DNA of 8,103 nt from Desulfobacterales bacterium (GCA_021107495.1 JAIOSR010000543.1:1-8103), one strand, 5' to 3'. Shown: positions 1 to 6,743, counted from the stretch's first letter. Numbers and translations are program-made. The notes: generated by a model not told the origin, from the letters alone.

Positions 1-1947
1 ACCATTATTGTCCCATCCATCATCATTGTCATCGGCTCCACCGAGGATATCCACCTGCTTTCCGAATACTCCGAAGGTCTTCGCCTGAAAAAGGCCAAGA
101 ACCTGGCCGTGGAGTTCATGATTTCGAAAATGGGAACTGTGGTTATGGTCACCGCTTTGACCACATTTTTTGGTTTCCTGTCCATCTGCGTAAACAAGAT
201 CACTATCCTGAGACAGTTCGGCATGGCAGCTTCCTTCGGTCTTTTTGTTAATCCCCTTGTCACCGCTCTTCTTGCGCCGATCTATTTCCGCTTTTTCGGA
301 GCCAGGAGAATCAAGTCAGTGTCCAAGAAGACACCACGGGAAGAAAAGTCGCTATTCGACAACTTAGCCGCGACCTGCACCAGAATGGTCAGAAACCGCA
401 AAAAGGGCGTCCTTTTTGTCTTTTTCGGACTTACCGCGGTTATCGGGGCATTCAGCTTCCGGGTCCAGTTGAATAACGACATCTTGGGGGTTTTCAGGAA
501 AGACTCACTCGTTGTCAGGCAGATAAATGAGATGAGCCGGGAACTGGCCGGGGCGCAGATTTTTTTTATTCGAATAAGCAGTGGACATGAAGACATTTTC
601 AAAGATCCAAAAAATCTCGCCCAGATTGACGCAATCCAGGATTTTATCCGAAAGCAGGGGCTTTTTGACAAAAGTGTGTCCATCGTGGATTTTTTAAAAC
701 ACATCAACCGTGAAATGCAAGGGGGTGATCCTGCGGGAGCGGTCCTTCCTGTGAGTGTTGAGCAGGTTTCGCAATACCTGCTCTTTTTGCAGGACGACGA
801 CTTAGAGCGCTATGCGGCCCACGACTTCAGCGAAGTCAACATCGTGGTCAACCATAATCTAAATTCTTCCTATGAACAGAAAAAGGCGATTGAGGGGCTC
901 AGGGCTTTTATTGAAAAGAGCCTGAACCCCCATTTTAAATGCTCGGTTACAGGCGAAAGCATCCTGACGCTCCGGGCTGCCGACTCCATTGCCACTGGAC
1001 AGGCCAAATCGATTACGCTCCTGCTAATCATAATCTTCATTGTCATGTCCGTCATGTTTCTGAACCCAAAGGCCGGGTTACTGTCCCTTGTGCCCAATAT
1101 TCTTCCCATTATTGTCTATTTCGGCGTTATGGGTATTTTTTCTATTCCCCTTAACATAGGAACGGCCATGGTCTCGGCAATGGCCATTGGCATTGTGGTT
1201 GATGACACTATCCATTTCATGACTCGCTATAATTCGGAAATGCACAGGCTCAAGGACCAGGACCAGGCCATGCGGGTCTGTCTTGAGAGAGAAATCCGGC
1301 CGATTTTTGCCACGTCAATAGCATTGGCCCTTGGGTTTGCGGTGTTTGCCTTATCCAGTTTTGTCTCCATTATCCATTTCGGGGTCCTTTCCGCCCTGGT
1401 TATGGTCGTGGCTTTTTTGGGCGACATGCTGGTAACGCCGATTCTCCTCTCCTCTACGAGACTCTTGACCCTGTGGGATATGCTCAGCCTGCACTTGAGA
1501 AAGGAAGTTATCCAGCAATCGGAGTTTTTCCGGGATATGAGACTCTGGCAGATCAAGAAGATAGTTCTGCTTGGACGGATCAGGGAGGCAAAGGCAGGCG
1601 ATCACATCTTTCACGAGTGGGATGAAGGGGACAGCATGTCTCTTATTCTGGAAGGGCGGGCCCACGCATACAGTATTCAGGAAAAGACCGGAAACCAGGT
1701 CTCGTACGCCCAGTTCAGCTCCGGAGATGTTTTTGGGGAAATATGCATGCTGGACACATGTCCGCGGTCAGCCAATGTAAGGGCCACCACGGACATCAAA
1801 TATGTGGAAATCAGCAGGGATGACTTCCAGCGGCTCCACACGCTCTATCCCCATATCGCCAGCAAAGCATTCCGCAATCTGGCCCGGATCCTTGGTCACA
1901 GGTTAGTCATAAGTGACTGGATGTACCTGGAAAAAATGAAGGAGTGA
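1..1947 (+). CDS. RND/MMPL-family transporter with C-terminal cyclic-nucleotide-binding domain (5' end missing)
   Basis: The reading frame is open from the first base, so the start and roughly the first third of the gene lie outside the window; 648 residues are visible. They begin in the last helices of the first RND half (an acidic GSTEDIH motif near residue 12). A TM7-like helix (about 136-153), a periplasmic loop (about 154-336) and five more helices (337-484) follow. The second half carries the hallmark GIVVDDTIHF at 397-406, whose paired Asp residues match the proton-relay position of RND pumps. Residues about 521-636 are a cNMP-binding domain with a near-complete phosphate-binding cassette: FGEI at 578-581 and PRSA at 588-591, including the Glu and Arg that contact the nucleotide in CRP/PKA domains. 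The family moves lipids or other hydrophobic molecules using proton motive force; the substrate here is unknown. The fusion suggests gating by a cyclic nucleotide, which is an inference. The downstream barrel gene is probably its operon partner. Confidence 0.9.
   Translation, partial: TIIVPSIIIVIGSTEDIHLLSEYSEGLRLKKAKNLAVEFMISKMGTVVMVTALTTFFGFLSICVNKITILRQFGMAASFGLFVNPLVTALLAPIYFRFFGARRIKSVSKKTPREEKSLFDNLAATCTRMVRNRKKGVLFVFFGLTAVIGAFSFRVQLNNDILGVFRKDSLVVRQINEMSRELAGAQIFFIRISSGHEDIFKDPKNLAQIDAIQDFIRKQGLFDKSVSIVDFLKHINREMQGGDPAGAVLPVSVEQVSQYLLFLQDDDLERYAAHDFSEVNIVVNHNLNSSYEQKKAIEGLRAFIEKSLNPHFKCSVTGESILTLRAADSIATGQAKSITLLLIIIFIVMSVMFLNPKAGLLSLVPNILPIIVYFGVMGIFSIPLNIGTAMVSAMAIGIVVDDTIHFMTRYNSEMHRLKDQDQAMRVCLEREIRPIFATSIALALGFAVFALSSFVSIIHFGVLSALVMVVAFLGDMLVTPILLSSTRLLTLWDMLSLHLRKEVIQQSEFFRDMRLWQIKKIVLLGRIREAKAGDHIFHEWDEGDSMSLILEGRAHAYSIQEKTGNQVSYAQFSSGDVFGEICMLDTCPRSANVRATTDIKYVEISRDDFQRLHTLYPHIASKAFRNLARILGHRLVISDWMYLEKMKE
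1939..1944 (+). promoter_or_regulatory. Ribosome binding site of the barrel gene, inside the RND gene
   Basis: AAGGAG lies in the last codons of the transporter gene, 4 nt before the ATG at 1949. With the single base between stop and start, it supports translational coupling of the two genes and fixes the start of the second. Confidence 0.7.
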
Positions 1948-1948
1948 T

Positions 1949-3505
1949 ATGCAAAAATTAGCTATGTACAGCTTGTTTTGTCTGGTGTTGTCATTGTTCC
2001 CCTTTTCCGCTTTTGCGGCTGAACCGGATCTTTTGGAAGAGCTCGATTCTGTGATGGAATCGAGAAAGAAAGAACGCGCCAAAAGCGAGGCTTTAAAGTC
2101 GGTTGACGAAAAAGATCTACCGGGCCAGATTGGCAGGCATTTCAATGCCGAATTCCGTTTGCGTGGTTCCCATTTTTTTGAAGCACGTCCCGATCTACTT
2201 ATTGATACGGACACGCATGACAACGTGGGTGGGGTTCGTTTAAATTGCTCCACCTGGATAGGTAAGGATTTCTGGTCGTTGCACGCGGCGGGCTGGCTTG
2301 AGGCCGGAACCGAGGATAACACTTACAAGGACGTGGGCCGGGTCGGAAGGGACACGGACCGTCACAGGTGTTATGCCGAACTAAATGAGATTTACTTGAT
2401 CCTGTCCTCGGACAATGTTGACCTGACCTCAGGGAAAAAAATCTTTAAAAACGGGATTTCCACCATCTATTCCCCGGCCAACCGCTACCGTTCCCTGGAC
2501 CTGAACGACCCCCTGGACCACAAGGATTTCGGCCTGTGGCAGGCCAAATTGGATTATTACGCAGGCGACACCACATACACGGCAGCCGTATTGCCGGTGT
2601 TCCAACCACTCAAAGTCCCTGATATCGCTTCACCCTGGATGGCCGGGAGTTTTGCCTGGGACGTACCCGATTTTGACCTGAATTTCGGTAAGGGACAACC
2701 ACCCCCTTTTAATTTTAATATTCCGCCCGGCTCTCTGAGGGAGCTTATCGAACTATTTTACTATTTCTGGGACCTGTTTTTCAATGAACCCGAATTTTCA
2801 AATCTGATTTCCAACAGGACCGTCACTGTTAAGCAGGAATTGCCCGGGAGCAGTCCTGAAGATTATGGGTGGTTTGGTCGCGTCAAGACCTCTTCAGGAC
2901 AGTGGGACGTGTTTGTTTCCGCCTACCACGGACCCGGCTTTTACCCGGTTATCAAGGTGAAGGACCGGGGAAACGTGATTGCGATCATAATGGAGAATCC
3001 GAATGTCTTCAATTTTGCTGCCGGGTTTTCAACGACCTGGAAGGACTTTGAGATCCACGGCGAAGCCCTTTACAACCATACCGATCACCACAGGGATGAT
3101 AATTATATCAATTATGTGGGCGGTGTGACCTATACGGACAGGGATTTTGCCCGGAAACTCCACTTAGACAGGATTGACCTTACATTAGAATATGCGGGAG
3201 AAGTGATCACCTCGGACCAGGATTGCAAGGGATATGTGATCAATTCGCGCTATGCACGGATCGGCCGGGATGATGTTTTTGCCAGTGCCCGGATCGGTGT
3301 GAATGATGATATAACCCTCCATTATTTGGCGGACATTGTCTTTTGGAACAGGTCCCGGTTCCACCGGGTCGGCGCTTCCTATCGTATCCGGCCTGGCTTG
3401 GTCCTGGGTTTAGATTTTGAGTTTTTCGACGGTGACAGGCTGAGCTATTTCGGTCGCTGGCGCAACAATGACAGGGTTATTACAACACTGAAATGGAGCT
3501 TTTAG
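1949..3505 (+). CDS. Predicted outer-membrane beta-barrel protein, partner of the RND transporter
   Basis: This 518-residue protein starts with a Sec signal peptide: basic MQK, a hydrophobic core, and likely cleavage after AFA at residue 23 or the next Ala. A short acidic/basic, probably helical segment follows (about 25-55). The rest is rich in Tyr, Trp, Phe, Asp and Gly in alternating strand-like runs. The chain ends in LKWSF; a terminal Phe on an amphipathic strand is the usual BAM-recognised signal of outer-membrane barrels. A central stretch (about 160-220) has the order 'G-K-x-F-x-N-G ... SPANRYRSLDLNDP ... GLWQAKLDYY', reminiscent of DUF1302-type barrels seen next to RND exporters, but I cannot confirm that family. 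The start one base after the transporter's stop argues for one operon and a joint envelope-transport role. Whether it is a channel, a lipid acceptor or a structural barrel cannot be told from the sequence. The gene converges on qng1 with a 15 bp gap. Confidence 0.8.
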   Translation: MQKLAMYSLFCLVLSLFPFSAFAAEPDLLEELDSVMESRKKERAKSEALKSVDEKDLPGQIGRHFNAEFRLRGSHFFEARPDLLIDTDTHDNVGGVRLNCSTWIGKDFWSLHAAGWLEAGTEDNTYKDVGRVGRDTDRHRCYAELNEIYLILSSDNVDLTSGKKIFKNGISTIYSPANRYRSLDLNDPLDHKDFGLWQAKLDYYAGDTTYTAAVLPVFQPLKVPDIASPWMAGSFAWDVPDFDLNFGKGQPPPFNFNIPPGSLRELIELFYYFWDLFFNEPEFSNLISNRTVTVKQELPGSSPEDYGWFGRVKTSSGQWDVFVSAYHGPGFYPVIKVKDRGNVIAIIMENPNVFNFAAGFSTTWKDFEIHGEALYNHTDHHRDDNYINYVGGVTYTDRDFARKLHLDRIDLTLEYAGEVITSDQDCKGYVINSRYARIGRDDVFASARIGVNDDITLHYLADIVFWNRSRFHRVGASYRIRPGLVLGLDFEFFDGDRLSYFGRWRNNDRVITTLKWSF

Positions 3506-3520
3506 AAAGGCGTTGGAACC

Positions 3521-4483
3521 TCAGTAAAAAAAAGTTATTGTCCGGTGATATGGCTTTTCTCTGAAGGCGTCATCCTGTCCCAGGTTCCATAGGATCCAGT
3601 CAATCTCAAATGCCCTCAATGCTTTTCCCGTACACTCCAGTTCCTGCCGGATCAGTTCAACCGTCCAGATGGTGTTGCCCCTGATCTCAACCTCGTCAAG
3701 ACTTCCGGGTTCAAGTAAAACCTGCTGATCGACCTTTTTTGCCAGTGACTCTTCGTAGACCATGATTCCTAAGTGTCTCAAGACCTGGGGCAGCTTGTAA
3801 TCTGCAAAGGAAGTCAACCTGTCCATATCCCCAAAACTACCCCATCTTTTGCCATTGAATGCGCCATGGAGATCGGCGGCAAATATTTGGGCCCGCTTAA
3901 AGAAAGAAACCTTGTGTCCCCGGTATGTTGAAATATCCCTGAACGATGAGAATTTCTCAGCCAAAAGCCGGGCCAGTTTTGTGCCCGAGTTGCCGGCAGC
4001 TTCCACTAATTTGCAGGCATTCCCGTCGTATTCCTTATTCAGTACCTGTCCCAGTTCATTGAGAATTTGAACACGGAGCTTCATGAGTTGCAATTCCCCT
4101 CGTCCGTCTAAAATATTCTTTAATTCACCTGAAGAAAGATTGGCAAGATAGGCGGAGCTGGTAATGGGAACCCCGGAATCAAAAGCATTTTTTAGAGAGG
4201 CTGCCATGGCATAGTAACCGGAAAGATTTTCTGATTCGTATTCGATTTCCCATTTGGCCTTTCCTTGTGGGGGCCAGAAGCAGAAGTTGAGGCTGTCCAA
4301 GACCAGGAGGTAGGAGACTGTTTCTTCGGTCCCGTCACAAAAATGATAAAGGGGGTCCCATGGCGGGACTTTAATTTCATCCTCAAGCAATTTTCGCGCA
4401 AACCGGGTTAATGCCTTTTTGTCAATCCAAACCAGGCGGCTTTTATCTGCGATATATTTAGCTGTTTCAAGGACTTCGAGCAT
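3521..4483 (-). CDS. qng1: Queuosine 5'-phosphate N-glycosylase / queuosine salvage protein (DUF2419, Qng1)
   Basis: The 320-residue protein matches the DUF2419 family (human C9orf64/QNG1) in length and motifs. Recognised blocks are YLLVLDSLNFCFW (58-70), FFKRAQIFAADLHGAF (194-209), LTSFADYKLPQVLRHLG (223-239), IDWILWNLG (294-302) and C-terminal HRTITFFY (313-320). Family knowledge: these enzymes hydrolyse queuosine-5'-monophosphate to the free base queuine, allowing reuse of the modified tRNA wobble base. Asp204 and Asp228, in the two most conserved blocks, are candidate active-site residues (inferred). No signal peptide is present, so it is cytosolic. The ATG is the only usable start after an in-frame stop about 36 nt upstream, but its Shine-Dalgarno is poor. 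The gene stands alone: it converges on the barrel gene and diverges from rnd, with no other queuosine gene nearby. The family is mainly known from eukaryotes, with a scattered bacterial distribution. Confidence 0.88.
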   Translation of the reverse strand: MLEVLETAKYIADKSRLVWIDKKALTRFARKLLEDEIKVPPWDPLYHFCDGTEETVSYLLVLDSLNFCFWPPQGKAKWEIEYESENLSGYYAMAASLKNAFDSGVPITSSAYLANLSSGELKNILDGRGELQLMKLRVQILNELGQVLNKEYDGNACKLVEAAGNSGTKLARLLAEKFSSFRDISTYRGHKVSFFKRAQIFAADLHGAFNGKRWGSFGDMDRLTSFADYKLPQVLRHLGIMVYEESLAKKVDQQVLLEPGSLDEVEIRGNTIWTVELIRQELECTGKALRAFEIDWILWNLGQDDAFREKPYHRTITFFY

Positions 4484-4547
4484 TTCCCGGTAAGTTTTGT
4501 TCCTTTTAAATTTATGGCTTTAGTGACAATCTTTAGTCCCATGGTAT

Positions 4548-4576
4548 ATTATAAATGACAACCTCGTAAAAAGCTA
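4548..4576 (-). promoter_or_regulatory. Possible promoter of qng1
   Basis: Read on the minus strand, a perfect TATAAT (4553 to 4548) sits about 65 bp before the qng1 start. At 17 bp spacing the -35 position is TAGCTT, a weak match. The -10 box lies just outside the repeat that begins near 4557, so the repeat would supply the -35 region. The perfect -10 is the only real evidence. Confidence 0.35.
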
Positions 4577-4800
4577 CATTTAGGGGCGACCGAATTTGAC
4601 TGTTTTCATCCCTGCGAAAAACGGGATCTTCGACAGACCCTCCCTAAACCTGCCGGACAATGTGGCCAGATATTTGGGGCTTTGCGCAATTTTGCAGTAA
4701 AATACCAGTCGTTTGGCTGCAATTAACCCCAAATATCCGGCCGTGCCAAATCCGATGGAGGTCCGCTTTGATAGGGCGCCTTTAATAAGCATGCTGGTTC
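4557..4800. repeat. Degenerate palindromic intergenic repeat element
   Basis: This non-coding stretch fills most of the 428 bp gap between qng1 and rnd. It contains a short interrupted palindrome (ATCCC at 4608-4612, GGGAT at 4623-4627, around a TGCGAAAAAC centre) and a large inverted repeat at 4664-4742. The short unit resembles the dispersed 'CCCGCGAAAGCGGG'-type repeats found between genes in many proteobacteria. The left edge, CCTCGTAAAAAG at 4562-4573, resembles the start of repeats I associate with Desulfobacterota genomes; that is from memory and unverified. A 70-codon minus-strand frame (4580-4792) crosses it, but looks like translated repeat (it includes IPFFAGM, a typical artefact of such repeats). 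The boundaries are approximate. The remaining gap (4801-4911) shows a TTGACT at 4851 without a convincing -10 box and nothing else I recognise. Confidence 0.5.
4664..4742. repeat. Long inverted repeat, 16-bp arms
   Basis: GGCCAGATATTTGGGG (4664-4679) is the reverse complement of CCCCAAATATCCGGCC (4727-4742) except at one position. The 47-nt interior also folds back: TTGCAG at 4692-4697 pairs with CTGCAA at 4717-4722. Transcribed from either strand it would form a strong stem-loop. No T-tract follows the right arm, so it is not a standard intrinsic terminator. It is most likely the core of the repeat element around it. Confidence 0.75.
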
Positions 4801-4894
4801 TCCACTCGCGAAGATGATTTTGCCCGAACCTTTTGAAAATTACATTCTCCTTGACTTATTGGCCATATCGTAACACTTTAACCCATGCCATCGG

Positions 4895-4901
4895 AAAGGA
4901 G
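4895..4901 (+). promoter_or_regulatory. Ribosome binding site that points to a TTG start for rnd
   Basis: AAAGGAG lies 10 nt before an in-frame TTG at 4912. The upstream in-frame ATG at 4885 has no Shine-Dalgarno, and this site lies within its first codons. The position therefore favours TTG as the true start. Confidence 0.6.
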
Positions 4902-4911
4902 TCATTCAGGT

Positions 4912-6072
4912 TTGCCAAAACAGAAGATCATCCGGAAACAATCTGAGTATGTGTGGGTGGACACGAACCGGGAACTATGCCGGATCGCGGTCAGCCTTGA
5001 AAAGGAACCGGTCATCGGCGTGGATCTTGAGGCGGATTCCATGTTTCATTTTAAGGAAAGGGTTTGTCTTCTTCAGATCTCCACACCCTCTCAGAATATT
5101 CTGGTGGATCCTATAGGGTTAAAAGATATTGCACCCCTGAAGCCGATATTTGCCGATCCCCTTGTCAGAAAGGTAATCCATGGTTCCGACTATGATATCC
5201 GTTCCCTTAAAAGGGATTTTGGCGTAGAAGTGCGTTCACTCTTTGATACCCATATCGCTGCAAGGTTTCTTGGATATAGGGAGACCGGTCTTGCAAAACT
5301 CCTGAAAGATAAGTTCGGGCTCAACATTGAGAAGAAGTACCAGAAGAAGGACTGGTCCAAGAGACCACTGCCAACCGGTATGCTTGACTATGCGGTCCAG
5401 GATGCCTCTCATCTTCTTGCGCTTGCCGGAATTCTCGAAAAGGAACTGCGGGCCAAAAAACGAATTCTCTGGGTTGAAGAAGAATGTGAGATTCAGAGCA
5501 GGGTAAGTCCGGCGACTATTGATAAGAAGCCCCTATTTTTAAAATTCAAGGGGGCAGGGAGGCTTGATTCCCGCAGCCTGGCGGTCCTGGAAGCGATCCT
5601 GCAATTTCGAAAAAAGGTGGCCAGGCGCCGGGACCTCCCTCCTTTCAAGGTCCTGGCAAATGGCGCAATTATGGGGATGGTCACCAAACGGCCGATGACT
5701 GAAGCCCATATCAAGGAAATAAAGGGCTTAAGTCCCAGACAGGTCAAGGCCCTTGGTCCTTCGCTTTTAAAAAAAATAGGCGAGGCGCTGGATCTCCCCC
5801 GGGACGAACTCCCAGTCTATCCCAAAAAGGCCGGTAAGCGCATTAGCGCCCAGGCCGCTGAAAGGACAAAAGCCCTCAGAAAATGGCGGGAGAGGCGGGC
5901 CGGTGAGATGGTTCTTGAGCCCGGTCTTGTCTGTTCAAATGCCCAGATACAGTCACTGGCCCTTATAAATCCCATGAAGTCCGAGAATTTGGAATGTATC
6001 AATGGGTTGAAAAACTGGCAAAGCCAGGTTTTTGGCAGCGAGATTTGCGAACTTCTCAAGAAAACCGGGTGA
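4912..6072 (+). CDS. rnd: Ribonuclease D (3'-5' exoribonuclease with two HRDC-type domains)
   Basis: DEDDy exonuclease of the RNase D family, which trims the 3' ends of tRNA precursors and other small RNAs in the cytosol. Numbered from the TTG start (386 aa; E. coli RNase D has 375), the catalytic set is complete: Asp38 and Glu40 in VDLEAD (Exo I), Asp95 in HGSDYDIRSL (Exo II), and Tyr160 and Asp164 in DYAVQD (Exo III). An HRDC domain occupies about 218-293, and a second, weaker HRDC-like region about 318-383, matching the two C-terminal domains of E. coli RNase D. The reading frame extends 27 nt upstream to an ATG at 4885, giving 395 aa, but that start lacks a ribosome binding site and adds an unconserved MPSERSHSG. 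Start choice is moderately sure; identity is very sure. No gene is close enough on either side to share an operon. Confidence 0.93.
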   Translation: MPKQKIIRKQSEYVWVDTNRELCRIAVSLEKEPVIGVDLEADSMFHFKERVCLLQISTPSQNILVDPIGLKDIAPLKPIFADPLVRKVIHGSDYDIRSLKRDFGVEVRSLFDTHIAARFLGYRETGLAKLLKDKFGLNIEKKYQKKDWSKRPLPTGMLDYAVQDASHLLALAGILEKELRAKKRILWVEEECEIQSRVSPATIDKKPLFLKFKGAGRLDSRSLAVLEAILQFRKKVARRRDLPPFKVLANGAIMGMVTKRPMTEAHIKEIKGLSPRQVKALGPSLLKKIGEALDLPRDELPVYPKKAGKRISAQAAERTKALRKWRERRAGEMVLEPGLVCSNAQIQSLALINPMKSENLECINGLKNWQSQVFGSEICELLKKTG

Positions 6073-6097
6073 CCTTAATGTAAGGCCTGTGTTTTTT
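6073..6097 (+). terminator. Weak possible terminator after rnd
   Basis: Directly after the stop codon, CCTTA (6073-6077) and TAAGG (6081-6085) form a perfect 5-bp stem with a 3-nt loop. Six Ts (6092-6097) follow after a 6-nt gap. The stem is short and AT-rich and the T-tract is not adjacent, so function is doubtful. Confidence 0.3.
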
Positions 6098-6099
6098 GC

Positions 6100-6127
6100 T
6101 TGACATGTGAATTTTGTTCAATTTAAT
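6100..6127 (+). promoter_or_regulatory. Sigma70-type promoter of the cold-shock gene
   Basis: A perfect -35 TTGACA (6100-6105), a 16-bp spacer and a 5/6 -10 TTTAAT (6122-6127). Transcription would start near 6134, leaving a leader of about 134 nt before the csp start, in line with the long leaders of cold-shock mRNAs. Confidence 0.65.
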
Positions 6128-6133
6128 ATCTTT

Positions 6134-6267
6134 ATGCTTCAAAATTTTCCGAACGATTAAATTTTAGTTGTTTCGCGGGTCTAATGCGGCGTTAAGGATT
6201 GTTTCCTTTGTCAGAGCGGTGACCTGAGTTTTGTAAGCATGAAACTTTTTGAAAGGAGGTCAGCGAT
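6134..6267 (+). promoter_or_regulatory. Structured 5' leader of the cold-shock mRNA, possible RNA thermosensor
   Basis: TGACCT (6220-6225) is exactly complementary to AGGTCA (6257-6262), which includes the 3' part of the Shine-Dalgarno AAAGGAGGT (6252-6260). Nested inside, AGTTT (6227-6231) pairs with AAACT (6242-6246). This helix would hide the ribosome binding site. A competing 4-bp hairpin, GTCA (6210-6213) with TGAC (6220-6223), uses the same bases and would release it. Two exclusive folds of this kind resemble the temperature-dependent cspA leader of E. coli in principle. The pairings are visible in the sequence; the switch is inferred. Confidence 0.4.
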
Positions 6268-6468
6268 ATGGCACAGGGGACAGTCAAGTGGTTCAGTGAT
6301 CAGAAGGGATTCGGTTTTATAGAGCAGGAAGACGGCGGTGATGTATTTGTTCATTATTCCGCAATTGAATCATCCGGCTTCAAGAGCCTTGAAGAAGGCG
6401 ACCGGGTGAGCTTTGACGTGGAGCAGGGCACAAAGGGTCCAGCGGCCAAGAACGTCGTCAAGGTCTAA
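6268..6468 (+). CDS. csp: Cold-shock protein, CspA family
   Basis: A complete single cold-shock domain of 66 residues, the usual size. It has the opening MAQGTVKWF, RNP1 KGFGFI (13-18) and RNP2 VFVHY (26-30), the aromatic and basic residues that bind single-stranded RNA and DNA. Proteins of this family act as RNA chaperones that melt mRNA secondary structure and can act as antiterminators. The start is certain: a strong Shine-Dalgarno AAAGGAGGT ends 7 nt before the ATG. The gene has its own promoter, a long leader and a terminator, so it is a monocistronic unit. Cold induction is suggested by the leader, but family members are often constitutive. No paralogue is in the window, so which Csp this is cannot be assigned. 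Confidence 0.97.
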   Translation: MAQGTVKWFSDQKGFGFIEQEDGGDVFVHYSAIESSGFKSLEEGDRVSFDVEQGTKGPAAKNVVKV

Positions 6469-6490
6469 TTCACAGGAATATGTTTTCAAC

Positions 6491-6530
6491 AAAGGGCTTC
6501 TCGATGAGGTGAGACGGGGTGCCCTTTTTT
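6491..6530 (+). terminator. Intrinsic terminator of the cold-shock gene
   Basis: AAAGGGC (6491-6497) pairs with GCCCTTT (6521-6527), and the descending arm runs straight into a T-tract (6525-6530). An inner TCTC (6499-6502) with GAGA (6511-6514) can extend the fold. It starts 23 nt after the csp stop. Confidence 0.75.
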
Positions 6531-6559
6531 CGTTTTGGGACCCTCTTTTTCTGTCACAC

Positions 6560-6577
6560 TTGTCAATCATTTGACAA
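6560..6577. promoter_or_regulatory. Perfect 18-bp palindrome, operator candidate (Rex-like layout)
   Basis: TTGTCAATCATTTGACAA has perfect 7-bp arms around a 4-bp centre. Its layout equals the Rex redox-repressor site (TTGTGAA-N4-TTCACAA) with one symmetric change in each arm (G to C, and C to G). The right arm contains the -35 box of the putative promoter before the M15 gene, so a bound protein could block transcription. No regulator gene is nearby. A CRP/FNR-family dimer is an alternative. Confidence 0.5.
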
Positions 6578-6600
6578 TAGACTGGTTGTTTTGGCATGAT
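6571..6600 (+). promoter_or_regulatory. Putative promoter of the M15-M99 operon
   Basis: Perfect -35 TTGACA (6571-6576), an 18-bp spacer and a 4/6 -10 CATGAT (6595-6600). Transcription would begin near 6607, giving a leader of about 137 nt. I see no recognisable riboswitch in that leader, only a small hairpin GGATT/AATCC (6608-6612 with 6619-6623). Confidence 0.4.
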
Positions 6601-6743
6601 TGTTAGTGGATTTCCCTGAATCCGTTATATAGAGAGGGATGATATCTTCTCAATATTTGGGGGAACTCGAATTTATGCAGACATCTTTTGAATAACGACC
6701 GGCGTCCGTCGAGGCATGCGGATCTCTTTATGATTGGGGGAAC

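Noticed and set aside
282..707. 141-codon antisense frame within the RND gene
   Set aside because: Shadow of the transporter's coding frame; no domain, no ribosome binding site, and composition set by the opposite strand.
1903..2322. 139-codon antisense frame across the RND/barrel junction
   Set aside because: Spans the stop and start of two well-supported plus-strand genes and has no recognisable protein features.
3500..3545. Bidirectional terminator between the convergent barrel and qng1 genes
   Set aside because: There is an A-run at 3526-3533 but no convincing GC-rich hairpin next to it, and it lies within the end of qng1.
4580..4792. 70-codon minus-strand reading frame between qng1 and rnd
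   Set aside because: It lies wholly inside the inverted-repeat element and its translation looks like a read-through of palindromic repeat (IPFFAGM-type). No ribosome binding site or recognisable domain.
4851..4884. Promoter for rnd from TTGACT at 4851
   Set aside because: The -35 match is 5/6, but no hexamer at 16-18 bp spacing resembles TATAAT; the best (AACACT) is at 15 bp and matches only 3/6.
6639..6695. 18-codon plus-strand frame in the M15 leader, preceded by AGAGAGGG
   Set aside because: The purine run abuts the ATG with no spacing, and the short peptide has no leader-peptide signature such as a run of one amino acid. A regulatory peptide cannot be excluded but is unsupported.
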